From assembly GCF_000308775.1 (NCBI RefSeq), contig NZ_BAGJ01000035.1, positions 1 to 38,584 of the forward strand: a DNA stretch of 38,584 nucleotides, written 5' to 3'. This document shows, one piece after another, positions 15,476-23,669 of the stretch (its first letter is position 1; every line of letters begins with the position of its first letter). The notes beneath the pieces are model-generated. The model did no database searches. It was not told where the DNA came from and saw only the letters and a program-made list of their open reading frames with translations. Position numbers and translations under genes: made by a program. Origin of the DNA: Nocardia testacea NBRC 100365 (GTDB taxonomy: Bacteria; Actinomycetota; Actinomycetes; Mycobacteriales; Mycobacteriaceae).

Positions 15476-16099
15476 ATGCGCACGCACACGCTGGATCATC
15501 CGCTCGTGGCGATACTGCTCACCACACTTCGCGACGAACGCACCCCCGACCCCGCCTTCCGGGCCGCCCTGCGGGACCTGTCCAGACTCCTGGTCTACGA
15601 GGCGCTGCGGGACGCGCCCGTGGAACATTTCGACATCACCACGCCGGTCGCGGCCACCCGCGGCGTACGACTTGCCCGGCCGCCGCTGCTGGTACCGGTC
15701 CTGCGGGCCGGGCTCGGTATGGTCGACGCCGCCACCGATCTCATTCCCGAATCGCAGGTGGGTTTCGTCGGTGTCGCCCGGAACGAACAGACCCACCGGC
15801 CCGTGCCGTATCTGGAATCGCTGCCCGACGATCTGTCGGCCACGCCGGTGATGGTGCTGGACCCGATGCTGGCCACCGGAGGCTCCATGCTGTACACACT
15901 GGGGCTGCTCGCCGACCGGGGCGCGCTCGACATCACCGCGGTCTGTGTGGTGGCGGCGCCGGAAGGTATCGCGGCGCTGGCCGGTTCGGGATATCCGGTC
16001 CGGCTGGTGACGGGCGTGATCGACGACCGGCTCAACGACGACGCCTATATCGTGCCCGGACTCGGCGACGCGGGGGATCGTCAGTTCGGCCCGCGCTGA
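15476..16099 (+). CDS. upp: Uracil phosphoribosyltransferase
   Basis: Salvages uracil with PRPP to UMP. It has 207 residues, the usual length. The PRPP-binding loop [14 protein letters not shown] lies near residue 125, and the uracil-binding C-terminal segment [15 protein letters not shown] near residue 193. [13 protein letters not shown] near residue 75 is a further family motif. The ATG at 15476 ([14 protein letters not shown]) has no ribosome site, but TTTATC 8 nt upstream suggests a leaderless message. It is divergent from the EspC-like gene and convergent with the phosphosugar mutase, whose stop is only 7 bp away. It pairs functionally with cdd, deoA and deoD. Counterpart of Rv3309c. Confidence 0.97.
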   Translation: MRTHTLDHPLVAILLTTLRDERTPDPAFRAALRDLSRLLVYEALRDAPVEHFDITTPVAATRGVRLARPPLLVPVLRAGLGMVDAATDLIPESQVGFVGVARNEQTHRPVPYLESLPDDLSATPVMVLDPMLATGGSMLYTLGLLADRGALDITAVCVVAAPEGIAALAGSGYPVRLVTGVIDDRLNDDAYIVPGLGDAGDRQFGPR

Positions 16100-16106
16100 A
16101 CCCGCC

Positions 16107-17606
16107 TCAGCCGGCCAGCGTGCGGCAATAGTCGCGCAACTCCGAAAGCCGCTCCCGCGCGGTGCCTCCGGCCGCCCGCAACCCGGCCGGGCCGGAAACC
16201 GGGTGCACCACCTCCAGATAGCATTTGAGCTTCGGTTCGGTGCCCGAGGGCCGGACGACCAACCGCACACCGTCACCGGTGAATACCAGTGCGTCGGTAC
16301 GCATCCGGCCCCGCAGCGTTGCCATATCGGTGTAGTCGACCGCGGTCCCGGCCAGCGTTTCCGGCGGTGCGGCCCGCAGCGCCTCGACCACCGCTGCGGC
16401 CGCTCGCTGATCGGGCAGCCGCAGCGCGACCTGATCGCCGGCGTGCACGCCGAACTCGACGGCCAGATCGTCGAGTTCGTCGTTCAGCGTGCGGCCGCGG
16501 GCACGTAGCCGGGACACCAGGTCGGCGGCCATCACGGCCGCGGAGACCCCGTCCTTGTCGCGGACCGTCGCCGGGTCCACACAGTGCCCGATCGCCTCCT
16601 CATACGCGTAGACCAGGCCGTCGCCCGCCCGCGCCAGCCATTTGAAGCCGGTGAGGGTTTCGGCGTAGCGGGCGCCCCGCGCCGGCGCCAGCCGGGAGAG
16701 CAGCCGCGACGAGACGATCGTGGTGGCTACCAGTGGATCCGCGGGCGCCGTGCGCAGCACGTCGTCGGCCAGCAGTACCCCCGTTTCGTCCCCGCGCAGC
16801 ATGCGCCACCCGTCCGGTGTGGGGATGCCCAGCGCGCACCGGTCGGCGTCGGGGTCCAGCGCCACGGCCAGATCGGCGTCCACCCGCTCGGCCAGCCGCA
16901 GCAGCAGATCCGCCGCTCCCGGCTCCTCCGGGTTCGGGAAGGCCACCGTGGGGAAATCGGGGTCGGGTGCGAATTGTTCGGTCACCGCGTGGATATCGGT
17001 GAAACCGGCGGCGGTGAGCGCGTGCACGGCGGTCGCGCCGCCCACACCGTGCATCGGCGTGAACGCGATCCGGATACCGGCGCGATCCCCGTCGCCGCCG
17101 ATCAGCCGGGGCAACTGCGCGACCCGCGCCAGATAGTGCGACAGGACCGCACCGCCCGACGCTGCCACGGGCTCACGGCCGATCGGTTCGGTGACCGCGG
17201 TGATCCGCTGCTCGATCTCGGTATCGGCGGGCGGTGCCAGCTGGGTGCCGCCGTCGAGGAAGACCTTGTAGCCGTTGTCACCGGGCGGATTGTGCGATGC
17301 GGTGATCTGCACACCGGCCACCGCGCCCGATTCGCGTACGGCGAAGGCCGTCACCGGGGTCGGCAGCGATTCGGGCAGCAGGGTCACGGGGAAACCGGCC
17401 GCGGCCAGCACCTCGGCGGTGACCGCCGCGAATTCCGCGGACCCGTGCCGGGCGTCGCGGCCCACCACCACGGTCCCGCCGCCGAGGCAGCGGTCCCGCA
17501 GCCAGGCCGCGAGCCCGGCGGTGGCCCGCGCCACCGTGGTTTCGTTCATCCCGTCCGGGCCGGGAGCCAGCGGCCCGCGCAGACCCGCCGTGCCGAAGGT
17601 CAGCAT
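16107..17606 (-). CDS. pmmB: Phospho-sugar mutase (PmmB-like phosphomannomutase)
   Basis: A 499-residue alpha-D-phosphohexomutase that shifts phosphate between C1 and C6 (or C5) of sugars. Motifs in order: GTAGLRGPLAPGPDGMN at the start, the catalytic phosphoserine loop QITASHNPPGDNGYKVF near residue 100, the Mg-binding DPDADR near residue 250, the sugar-binding YAYEEAIGHC near residue 338, and the phosphate-binding RPSGTEPK near residue 460. Next to deoD and upp, it may well act on ribose- or deoxyribose-1-phosphate released by nucleoside phosphorylases rather than on mannose (inference). Its ATG directly follows the deoD stop (TAGATG), with GGAGC in the end of deoD as ribosome site. Counterpart of Rv3308. 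Confidence 0.95.
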   Translation of the reverse strand: MLTFGTAGLRGPLAPGPDGMNETTVARATAGLAAWLRDRCLGGGTVVVGRDARHGSAEFAAVTAEVLAAAGFPVTLLPESLPTPVTAFAVRESGAVAGVQITASHNPPGDNGYKVFLDGGTQLAPPADTEIEQRITAVTEPIGREPVAASGGAVLSHYLARVAQLPRLIGGDGDRAGIRIAFTPMHGVGGATAVHALTAAGFTDIHAVTEQFAPDPDFPTVAFPNPEEPGAADLLLRLAERVDADLAVALDPDADRCALGIPTPDGWRMLRGDETGVLLADDVLRTAPADPLVATTIVSSRLLSRLAPARGARYAETLTGFKWLARAGDGLVYAYEEAIGHCVDPATVRDKDGVSAAVMAADLVSRLRARGRTLNDELDDLAVEFGVHAGDQVALRLPDQRAAAAVVEALRAAPPETLAGTAVDYTDMATLRGRMRTDALVFTGDGVRLVVRPSGTEPKLKCYLEVVHPVSGPAGLRAAGGTARERLSELRDYCRTLAG

Positions 17607-18386
17607 CTACAGTTGCTCCACCACGCCGCGCAGCAATTTGCCCAGGCGCGGGGCGGCCGCCCGTCCCTCCGCGAGCACTTCCGCGTGGGCCAGCGGCGCC
17701 CCCGTGACCCCGGCCGCCAGATTCGTGACCAGGGAGATGCCGAGCAGCCGGACGCCGAGGGCACGCGCCGCGATGGCTTCCAGCACCGTCGACATCCCCA
17801 CCAGATCGGCGCCGATCGTGGCCAGCATGCGGATCTCGGCGGGCGTTTCGTACTGCGGTCCGGTGAGCCCGGCGTACACGCCCTCGGTCAGGTCCGGGTC
17901 GACGCGCCGCGCGAGATCGCGCAACCGTGGGTCCCAGGCGTCGACCAGATCGACGAAGGAGGGCCCGGTCAGCGGCGTCGTCCCGGTGAGATTCAGGTGA
18001 TCGCGTACCAGCACCGCTTCGCCGACCCGCATCCCCGGGCGGATACCGCCGGCGGCGTTGGTGAGGATCACCGTCTCCGCGCCCGCCGCCACCGCGGTCC
18101 GCACCGGATGTACGACCTCCTCGGCGGAATGACCCTCGTACAGGTGCTGGCGCCCCATGAGCACGAGCGCGTGGGTGTCGCCGATCGATACCGAAACCAC
18201 CCGCCCCACGTGACCTTGCGCGGTGGGCGCGGCGAATCCGGGCAACTCGGGCATCGGTATCTCGGCGTTGGGGGTCCCGAGTTCGGCGGCGGCGTCCTGC
18301 CAGCCCGAACCCAGCACCACCGCGACCCGGTGTCGATCCACCGACGACCGGACCGCGATCTCCTCGGCGGCCTCTTCGGCAAGCAT
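17607..18386 (-). CDS. deoD: Purine nucleoside phosphorylase
   Basis: Trimeric-type phosphorylase cleaving inosine and guanosine (and deoxy forms) with phosphate to base and ribose-1-phosphate. It has 259 residues. Motifs: VVLGSGW near residue 25, GRQHLYEGH near residue 75, [15 protein letters not shown] near residue 105, [15 protein letters not shown] near residue 180, and DLVGMSTV near residue 203. The start chosen is the ATG of [10 protein letters not shown] at 18386; an in-frame extension to 18476 is Arg/Gly-rich and lacks family support. The stop abuts the mutase ATG, so purine base release and handling of the phosphosugar are coupled. Named deoD after Rv3307; by fold it is a PNP of the PunA type. 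Confidence 0.95.
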   Translation of the reverse strand: MLAEEAAEEIAVRSSVDRHRVAVVLGSGWQDAAAELGTPNAEIPMPELPGFAAPTAQGHVGRVVSVSIGDTHALVLMGRQHLYEGHSAEEVVHPVRTAVAAGAETVILTNAAGGIRPGMRVGEAVLVRDHLNLTGTTPLTGPSFVDLVDAWDPRLRDLARRVDPDLTEGVYAGLTGPQYETPAEIRMLATIGADLVGMSTVLEAIAARALGVRLLGISLVTNLAAGVTGAPLAHAEVLAEGRAAAPRLGKLLRGVVEQL

Positions 18387-18464
18387 GGCGGCCAGTGTAT
18401 GGCCTCCCGCGCCGCCGGCCCGCCCGAACCGCCCGCGTCGGTGGGGCCTCCGGCCGCCGTCGGC

Positions 18465-18470
18465 TATACG
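18465..18470 (+). promoter_or_regulatory. -10 box TATACG of the crotonase gene
   Basis: TATACG ends 8 nt before the ATG at 18479 and no ribosome site is present; a leaderless transcript is likely. Confidence 0.45.
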
Positions 18471-18478
18471 CTGCACAG

Positions 18479-19183
18479 ATGCCGTACCTGGAACGTGAGG
18501 GAAACGTTTTCGTGCTGTCGTTGGGCAACGAGGGCCAGACCGACAGCGAGAACCGATTCAGCCACGAGTGGATAGACGAGACGCACGCGCTGCTGGACAC
18601 CGTCGCAGCCGTCGAGGGGCCCGCCGCGCTGGTGACGACCGCCACCGGCAAGTTCTTCAGCAACGGACTCGACACCGACTGGCTGTTCGCGAACCTCGAC
18701 CGCATGCACGGCTACCTCGACCGCGTGCACACTGTGTTCAGCCGGCTTCTCGCGTTTCCCCTGCCCACCGTCGCGGCCGTCAACGGGCACGCTTTCGGCG
18801 CCGGTGCCATGCTCGCCACTTCCCACGATTTCCGGGTGATGCGCGCCGATCGAGGATTCTGGTGCCTACCGGAGGTGCATCTGGGGATGCCGTTCACCGT
18901 CGGAATGAACGCGCTGCTCGGCACCCGGTTGACCAACCAGGTGGCGGTCTCCGCCATGACCACCGGCCACCGGTTCGGCGCCGCGGAAGCCCTGGCGGCG
19001 GGTATCGTGGACGATATCGCCGAGGCCGAGGCGTTGCGCGCCGCCGCGGTGGAGCGGGCTGCCGGACTGGCCGCCAATCGGACGCCCAGCCTGCCCGCCA
19101 TCAAACGCTCGCTGCACGCCACGGCGCTGGCCGGCCTCGCGGTGCCGACCACTCCGGATAACCTGGCATTCGCCGCGAACTAG
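18479..19183 (+). CDS. Enoyl-CoA hydratase/isomerase family protein (crotonase fold)
   Basis: A 234-residue crotonase-like protein. [14 protein letters not shown] near residue 57 forms the first oxyanion-hole loop, and [23 protein letters not shown] near residue 98 the second, as in delta3,delta2-enoyl-CoA isomerases and related proteins. [13 protein letters not shown] near residue 127 carries the glutamate often used as base. The substrate is probably an acyl-CoA but is not defined. It stands alone on the plus strand, divergent from deoD (92 bp between starts), with a -10 box so close to the ATG that the mRNA is probably leaderless. Nothing ties it to nucleoside salvage. Confidence 0.88.
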   Translation: MPYLEREGNVFVLSLGNEGQTDSENRFSHEWIDETHALLDTVAAVEGPAALVTTATGKFFSNGLDTDWLFANLDRMHGYLDRVHTVFSRLLAFPLPTVAAVNGHAFGAGAMLATSHDFRVMRADRGFWCLPEVHLGMPFTVGMNALLGTRLTNQVAVSAMTTGHRFGAAEALAAGIVDDIAEAEALRAAAVERAAGLAANRTPSLPAIKRSLHATALAGLAVPTTPDNLAFAAN

Positions 19184-19430
19184 CCGCGCGCGAGCCGGAC
19201 GGGCGGCGACGGGAACGCCCTCGCCCCACCGGATACCCGGGCGCGGCGCGGATGCCGCCGCGCACGGATCCGGCAGCGGTGCGAAACTGGAGGATACGGC
19301 CGTTCCCCGGGGGATAGCGGAACCGCCGATATGTACCGCGGCCACGGCCGCGGCCGATACGTGTACGGGCGATCCCGCGCACGTGGCGAAGTGGTTCACA
19401 GCTGCTCGTTCTACGACAGGAGGACATTCG

Positions 19431-20627
19431 GTGAGCACAACCGGCCGTACGGTGCGAGACGGACAGGACGCGGTGACGGCGTGGCTGGCCGAGCACACGG
19501 TCGATCTTGTTCAATGGCGCCGGCATATCCACGCCAACCCGGAGTTGTCCCGCACCGAGTTCGCGACCACCGAATTCGTCGGCACCTGGCTGACGAAGGC
19601 CGGACTCTCGTTCCGGGTACTGCCCACCGGCACCGGACTGATCTGCGATATCGGTCCCGAGGACGCGCCCCGGATCGCGCTACGCGCCGATATGGACGCC
19701 CTGGCGCTCCAGGAGTTCACCGGCCGGCCCTTCGCCTCGACGGTGCCCGGTGTCTCGCATGCCTGCGGCCACGACGCGCACACCAGCATCCTGCTCGGCA
19801 CCGCGCTCGCGCTGGCCGACCTCGATCTCCCGGTCGGGGTGCGGCTGATCTTCCAGCACGCCGAGGAGGTCATGCCCGGCGGCGCCATCGATATGGTCGC
19901 GGCCGGCGCGATGACCGGCGTGGACCGGATCTTCGCCCTGCACTGCGATCCGCGTCTGGAAGCCGGCAAGGTGGGCGTCCGGGTCGGTGCCATCACCTCC
20001 GCCGCCGATACCGTCGAACTGGTGCTGGACTCGCCCGGCGGGCACACCTCCCGCCCGCACCTCACCAGCGATCTCGTGTACGCGATCGGCACCGTCATCA
20101 CCGGTCTGCCCGGCCTGCTCACCCGTCGGATCGACCCGCGCACCAGCACGGTCATGGTGTGGGGCGCCGTCAGCGCCGGCAAGGCCCCGAACGCGATTCC
20201 GCAGACGGGCATGCTCACCGGCACCGTCCGCACCGGCGACCACGCCACCTGGTCGCTACTCGAACCGATGGTGCGCGAGATCGTCGACGGCCTGCTCGCG
20301 CCCACCGGCGTGCGCTACCAGCTCGACTACCGGCGCGGTGTGCCGCCGGTGGTCAACGACGAACAATCGGTCCGCATGCTCAGCGACGCGGTCCGCGCCA
20401 TCGGTCCCGACGCCCTCGCCGACACCCCGCAATCCGGGGGTGGCGAGGATTTCTCCTGGTACCTGGAGGAGGTTCCCGGCGCCATGGCCCGGCTCGGCGT
20501 CTGGCCCGGCGAAGGCCCTCAGCTCGATCTGCACCAGCCGACATTCGACCTCGATGAACGGGCGCTGCCGGTGGGAGTGCGGACGCTTACCAACATTGTT
20601 CTGCAGGCGGGGCAGGAACTGATCTGA
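19431..20627 (+). CDS. M20-family amidohydrolase (AmiA1/AmiB1-like)
   Basis: A 398-residue zinc amidohydrolase or aminoacylase of the M20D group (hippurate hydrolase-like), cytosolic. Metal-binding motifs: RADMDAL near residue 85, HACGHDAHTS near residue 107, FQHAEEVMPGG near residue 143, ALHCDP near residue 170, and GGGEDFSWY near residue 340. Mycobacteria carry two neighbouring paralogues at this place (amiB1, amiA1); here there is one. The start is GTG at 19431, with AGGAGG about 7 nt upstream; an in-frame ATG at 19383 lacks a ribosome site. The substrate is unknown, probably an N-acyl amino acid or peptide. The two hairpin repeats begin about 300 bp downstream. Confidence 0.9.
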   Translation: MSTTGRTVRDGQDAVTAWLAEHTVDLVQWRRHIHANPELSRTEFATTEFVGTWLTKAGLSFRVLPTGTGLICDIGPEDAPRIALRADMDALALQEFTGRPFASTVPGVSHACGHDAHTSILLGTALALADLDLPVGVRLIFQHAEEVMPGGAIDMVAAGAMTGVDRIFALHCDPRLEAGKVGVRVGAITSAADTVELVLDSPGGHTSRPHLTSDLVYAIGTVITGLPGLLTRRIDPRTSTVMVWGAVSAGKAPNAIPQTGMLTGTVRTGDHATWSLLEPMVREIVDGLLAPTGVRYQLDYRRGVPPVVNDEQSVRMLSDAVRAIGPDALADTPQSGGGEDFSWYLEEVPGAMARLGVWPGEGPQLDLHQPTFDLDERALPVGVRTLTNIVLQAGQELI

Positions 20628-20920
20628 CGCGCGTTGCCGGTGAGCCGCCGGACGCGGCTCACCGGTTCGGCGCTCGGGTGTGCGGCCCGCTGCGGGGACC
20701 AGCATGTTGGTGACCGCGCCCTCAGGTGGGGCGGGTCGGTTCGTGGCGCGCTGTGTTGTCGGGGTGCGGGGTGAACCGCTCCGCGAAGAGGCCGTGGGCT
20801 CGGCCGGGGAGCCGGAGGAAGTGGGCTTGCCCGTCAACGGTGCGGGTCTGCCGAGCAGTGGGGGCGTGATGACCGGGGGCCGTACCGCGAAGGTGGGTAT
20901 GTGGGCTTGCTTGTGAAGGT
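20628..20920. other. Gene-free stretch before hairpin repeat A
   Basis: About 290 GC-rich bases after the amidohydrolase. I see no convincing gene: the plus frame 20680-20916 and a minus frame through it have no protein features and no ribosome site. No terminator with a T-tail is obvious. Confidence 0.4.
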
Positions 20921-21078
20921 GCTGTGTCTTTTGGCGTCGCCTTCGGCGCCGCGGGGTTGAGGCCCCCTTGGTCTCGCCGTTTCGGCCTCGAGACTTGCGC
21001 CTTCGGCGCGGGCGCTTTCGAGGCCGAAACGGCGAGACGGGCCTCAACCCTTTGAGGTGTCTCGTAAAACTCGACGCA
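20921..21078 (+). repeat. Long hairpin repeat, copy A
   Basis: A 158-bp element. In order: GCTGTGT and a T-rich stretch; a small hairpin (GGCGTCGCC-TTC-GGCG...); an outer 12-bp arm GGGTTGAGGCCC (20954-20965) pairing with 21039-21050; a 5-nt bulge; a perfect 21-bp arm (20971-20991) pairing with 21018-21038; and an inner stem GCGCC-TTC-GGCGC at the tip. Downstream comes CTCGTAAAACTCGACGCA. Bases 20951-21064 are identical to copy B. It lies 3' of the amidohydrolase, in the same orientation. It encodes no protein that I can support. Confidence 0.9.
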
Positions 21079-21180
21079 TGCGGGTTGCGTGGGCATTCGA
21101 GGTCCGGGTTCGCATGCCGACTCGACCGCCCGGTCGGCCTCGCCTCTGATCGCCTTCACCAACAGCAGCGCTTTCTCGGT

Positions 21181-21329
21181 GCCGAGTCTTACGAGGCCCA
21201 CAAAGGGTCGAGGCCCGTCCCGCCGTTCAGGCCTCGAAAGCGCCCGCGCGAAGCGCAAGTCTCGAGGCCTGAACGGCGGGACCGAGGGGGCCTCGACCCC
21301 GCGCGCCGAAGGCGCGCCAAAAAAACACA
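21181..21329 (-). repeat. Long hairpin repeat, copy C (inverted, covarying)
   Basis: Same architecture as copies A and B but on the other strand and diverged. Its perfect 21-bp arms are 21217-21237 and 21262-21282; its outer 12-bp arms are 21205-21216 and 21288-21299. Relative to A/B it differs at three positions in each 21-bp arm and one in each outer arm, all compensated so that pairing is kept. The tip stem is one pair shorter (GCGC-TTC-GCGC). The T-rich end faces the 3' end of the gamma-glutamylcyclotransferase-like gene. Confidence 0.88.
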
Positions 21330-21363
21330 GCCTCGACCCCGCGGCGCCGGAGGCGCCGCCAAT
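21330..21363 (-). repeat. Partial tandem unit of the hairpin repeat
   Basis: On the minus strand, GGCGGCGCC-TCC-GGCGCCGC followed by GGGGTCGAGGC repeats the first small hairpin and following bases of copy C, ending at the stop codon of the gene at 21364. It looks like a partial duplication of the element. Confidence 0.65.
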
Positions 21364-21843
21364 TCAACTGAAGTTGTTTCCCGGGCCCACGTTCCGGCTG
21401 TTACGGGTGCGCAGGGCGTGCACGTACTCCTCCGGGGCACCCGCTTTCTCGGCGGCGTCGGCCATCACGCCTATGTAACGTGCCGACGGGAGTCCGCCTT
21501 CGTAGGCGTCGAGGACGTACAGCCAGGCGAGGATCGGGTCGGTGCCGCTGCCGGGGCTGGGGGTCACGCGGAGCCGGATCTTGCGGTGGATTCCGAAATC
21601 GGAGCCCTCCCAACGGTCGAGCCGCTGCTCGTCCTCGGGGGAGACGTCGTAGAGCACGACGAAGACCCGGGAGCCGGGTTCTTCCACCACGGTGGCGAGC
21701 GGACCTTCCCAGCCGATGTCGTCCCCGCTGAAGGTGAGGCGCCAGCCCTCCAGCCAGCCCGTCCCGGACATGGGGGAGTGCGGACAGCGCTCGAGCATCT
21801 GGGTCGAATCCATATTGGACCCGTAGGCAGCGTAGATCGGCAC
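21364..21843 (-). CDS. Gamma-glutamylcyclotransferase-like (AIG2/BtrG fold) protein
   Basis: A 159-residue protein beginning MPIYAAYGSNMDSTQM; YGSN is the substrate-binding loop of the gamma-glutamylcyclotransferase fold. VFVVLYDVSPEDEQRLDRWEG near residue 60 carries the acidic residues usual for the fold. The family includes enzymes forming 5-oxoproline from gamma-glutamyl peptides, but many members have unknown substrates. It corresponds by place and size to Rv3304. It is divergent from lpdA and ends immediately beside the partial hairpin repeat unit, so its transcript would run into copy C. Confidence 0.85.
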   Translation of the reverse strand: MPIYAAYGSNMDSTQMLERCPHSPMSGTGWLEGWRLTFSGDDIGWEGPLATVVEEPGSRVFVVLYDVSPEDEQRLDRWEGSDFGIHRKIRLRVTPSPGSGTDPILAWLYVLDAYEGGLPSARYIGVMADAAEKAGAPEEYVHALRTRNSRNVGPGNNFS

Positions 21844-22034
21844 ACCGGCAGCTTAGTTGTGTGCTCGCTCTCACCGGTACGGGGCGTCGTAAATCGTGTT
21901 CCGCGACGTGCTTCTGGGCCGCAACGGGCAGGTGTGACCAGGCCGGGAGCAGGAGTCGGGCGGGTGAGGGGCCGTGTCCGCGGTCGCCGCGGCGACGCGC
22001 GGAATGCCGATGGGGTGCGATCGGCAGCACCTAT

Positions 22035-22040
22035 TAGGCT
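22035..22040 (+). promoter_or_regulatory. -10 box candidate TAGGCT of lpdA
   Basis: ACCTATTAGGCT (22029-22040) repeats the sequence upstream of the Rv3311-like gene. Transcription from it would leave a 5' leader of about 60 nt before lpdA. Confidence 0.4.
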
Positions 22041-22108
22041 GGTCCCGGCGAGTGAAGGCCGCGAAGCTGCCGCGCGCCGCGCGCGGGTGATTAGGACAAG
22101 GGGAATGT

Positions 22109-23512
22109 ATGACCCGCATTGCGATCATCGGTGGCGGACCGGCAGGTTACGAAGCGGCGCTGGTCGCGGCTCAGCACGGAGCGCAGGTGGTGCTGATCGA
22201 TTCCGACGGAATCGGCGGGGCATGCGTGCTCTGGGACTGTGTGCCGTCGAAGACCTTCATCGCGTCCACCGGGGTGCGGACCGATCTGCGGCGCGCCCGG
22301 AACCTGGGTGTCGCGCTCGACCAGAGCCAGACCGAGGTGCGGCTGCCGGAGGTCAACGAGCGGGTGAAGGCGCTGGCGCTGGCGCAGTCGTCGGATATCC
22401 GGTCCAAGTTGCAGGCGGCGGGGGTACGGGTGCTGCCGGGCCGGGGTCGGCTGGCGGGCCCGGGTGCGGGGCGGGCGACCCATCGGGTCGCGGTGTCGTT
22501 CCCGGACGGGACCGAGGAGACCGTCGAAGCGGAGGTGGTGCTGATCGCCACCGGTGCCTCGCCGCGGGTACTGCCCGGTGCGGAGCCGGACGGGGAACGG
22601 ATCCTGAACTGGCGCCAGCTCTACGATCTGACGGAGCTACCCGAGACACTCGTGGTGGTCGGTTCCGGTGTGACCGGCGCCGAATTCGTCTCCGCGTATA
22701 CGGAAATGGGTGTGCGGGTGGTCCTGGTGTCCAGCCGGGACCGGGTGCTGCCGGGTGAGGACGCGGACGCCGCACTGGTGCTGGAGGACGCCTTCGCCGA
22801 ACGCGGTGTGGAACTGGTGAAGCACGCCCGCGCCGACAAGGTGGAGCGCACGGGCGATTCGGTGCTGGTCACCCTGGCCGACGGCCGCACGGTGTCGGGA
22901 ACGCACGCGCTGATGACCGTGGGATCCACGCCGAACACCGGTGGGCTGGGGCTGGAACAGGCCGGTATCGAACTCGACCGCGGCGGATACCTGCGGGTGG
23001 ATCGGGTCTCGCGGACCGCGGTGCCCGGTGTCTACGCCGCGGGTGACTGCACCGGTCTGCTGCCGCTGGCGTCGGTGGCCGCCATGCAGGGCCGGATCGC
23101 CATGTACCACGCGCTGGGTGAGGGCGTCAGCCCGATCCGGCTCAAAACGGTGGCCTCGGCGGTGTTCACCCGCCCGGAGATCGCGACCGTCGGGGTGAGC
23201 CAGACCGCCATCGACAACGGGGAGACCCCGGCGCGCACCGTCATGCTGCCGCTGAACACCAACCCGCGGGCGAAGATGTCGGGTCTGCGCCGCGGTTTCG
23301 TCAAGATCTTCTGCCGTCCCGCGACGGGTGTGGTCATCGGCGGGGTGGTGGTCGCCCCGATCGCTTCCGAGCTGATCCTGCCGATTGCGCTGGCGGTCCA
23401 GAACAACCTGACGGTCAACGACCTGGCGCAGACCTTTTCGGTGTACCCCTCACTCACCGGGTCGGTCATGGAGGCCGCCCGCCAGCTCATGCGCCACGAC
23501 GACCTGGGCTGA
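22109..23512 (+). CDS. lpdA: LpdA-type NAD(P)H:quinone reductase (flavoprotein disulfide reductase family)
   Basis: A 467-residue FAD/NAD(P) enzyme corresponding to M. tuberculosis LpdA (Rv3303c), which, as I recall, acts as a quinone reductase rather than a lipoamide dehydrogenase. The FAD motif GGGPAGYEAAL is at the N-terminus, the NAD(P) motif VVGSGVTGAEF near residue 185, and the second FAD motif GVYAAGDCTG near residue 308. Residues 38-43 read CVLWDC, so both redox cysteines of the CxxxxC pair are present, whereas I recall Ala at the first position in the mycobacterial enzyme. The C-terminal His-Glu dyad of true disulfide reductases is missing: the segment reads SVYPSLTGSVMEA. AGGGGAA precedes the ATG. 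It is divergent from the YGSN gene and is followed one base after its stop by hairpin copy B. Confidence 0.93.
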   Translation: MTRIAIIGGGPAGYEAALVAAQHGAQVVLIDSDGIGGACVLWDCVPSKTFIASTGVRTDLRRARNLGVALDQSQTEVRLPEVNERVKALALAQSSDIRSKLQAAGVRVLPGRGRLAGPGAGRATHRVAVSFPDGTEETVEAEVVLIATGASPRVLPGAEPDGERILNWRQLYDLTELPETLVVVGSGVTGAEFVSAYTEMGVRVVLVSSRDRVLPGEDADAALVLEDAFAERGVELVKHARADKVERTGDSVLVTLADGRTVSGTHALMTVGSTPNTGGLGLEQAGIELDRGGYLRVDRVSRTAVPGVYAAGDCTGLLPLASVAAMQGRIAMYHALGEGVSPIRLKTVASAVFTRPEIATVGVSQTAIDNGETPARTVMLPLNTNPRAKMSGLRRGFVKIFCRPATGVVIGGVVVAPIASELILPIALAVQNNLTVNDLAQTFSVYPSLTGSVMEAARQLMRHDDLG

Positions 23513-23669
23513 GCTGTGTTTTTGGCGCCGCCTGCGGCGGCGCGGGGTTGAGGCCCCCTTGGTCTCGCCGTTTCGGCCTCGAGACTTGCGCCTTCGGCGC
23601 GGGCGCTTTCGAGGCCGAAACGGCGAGACGGGCCTCAACCCTTTGAGGTGTCTCGCAGAACTCGACGCA
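23513..23669 (+). repeat. Long hairpin repeat, copy B
   Basis: A 157-bp element beginning one base after the second base of the lpdA stop codon region (stop TGA 23510-23512). The first small hairpin is GGCGCCGCC-TGC-GGCGGCGC. The 21-bp arms are 23562-23582 and 23609-23629. Bases 23542-23655 are identical to copy A (114 bp), then CAGAACTCGACGCA replaces TAAAACTCGACGCA. Same orientation as lpdA. Confidence 0.9.

Noticed and set aside
16584..18575. Plus-strand frame across the mutase and phosphorylase genes
   Set aside because: Antisense to two clear enzymes; the predicted protein is low-complexity.
19336..19353. CCGCGGCC-AC-GGCCGCGG inverted repeat upstream of the amidohydrolase
   Set aside because: Simple GC-alternating sequence in a high-GC genome; little information beyond composition.
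20968..22758. Plus-strand frame of about 600 codons from hairpin copy A into lpdA
   Set aside because: It reads through repeats and out of frame through lpdA; no ribosome site and no domain.
20921..23669. Hairpin repeats as a CRISPR array or insertion sequence
   Set aside because: There is no regular spacing, no spacers, no transposase and no target duplications; the copies are separate, one inverted.
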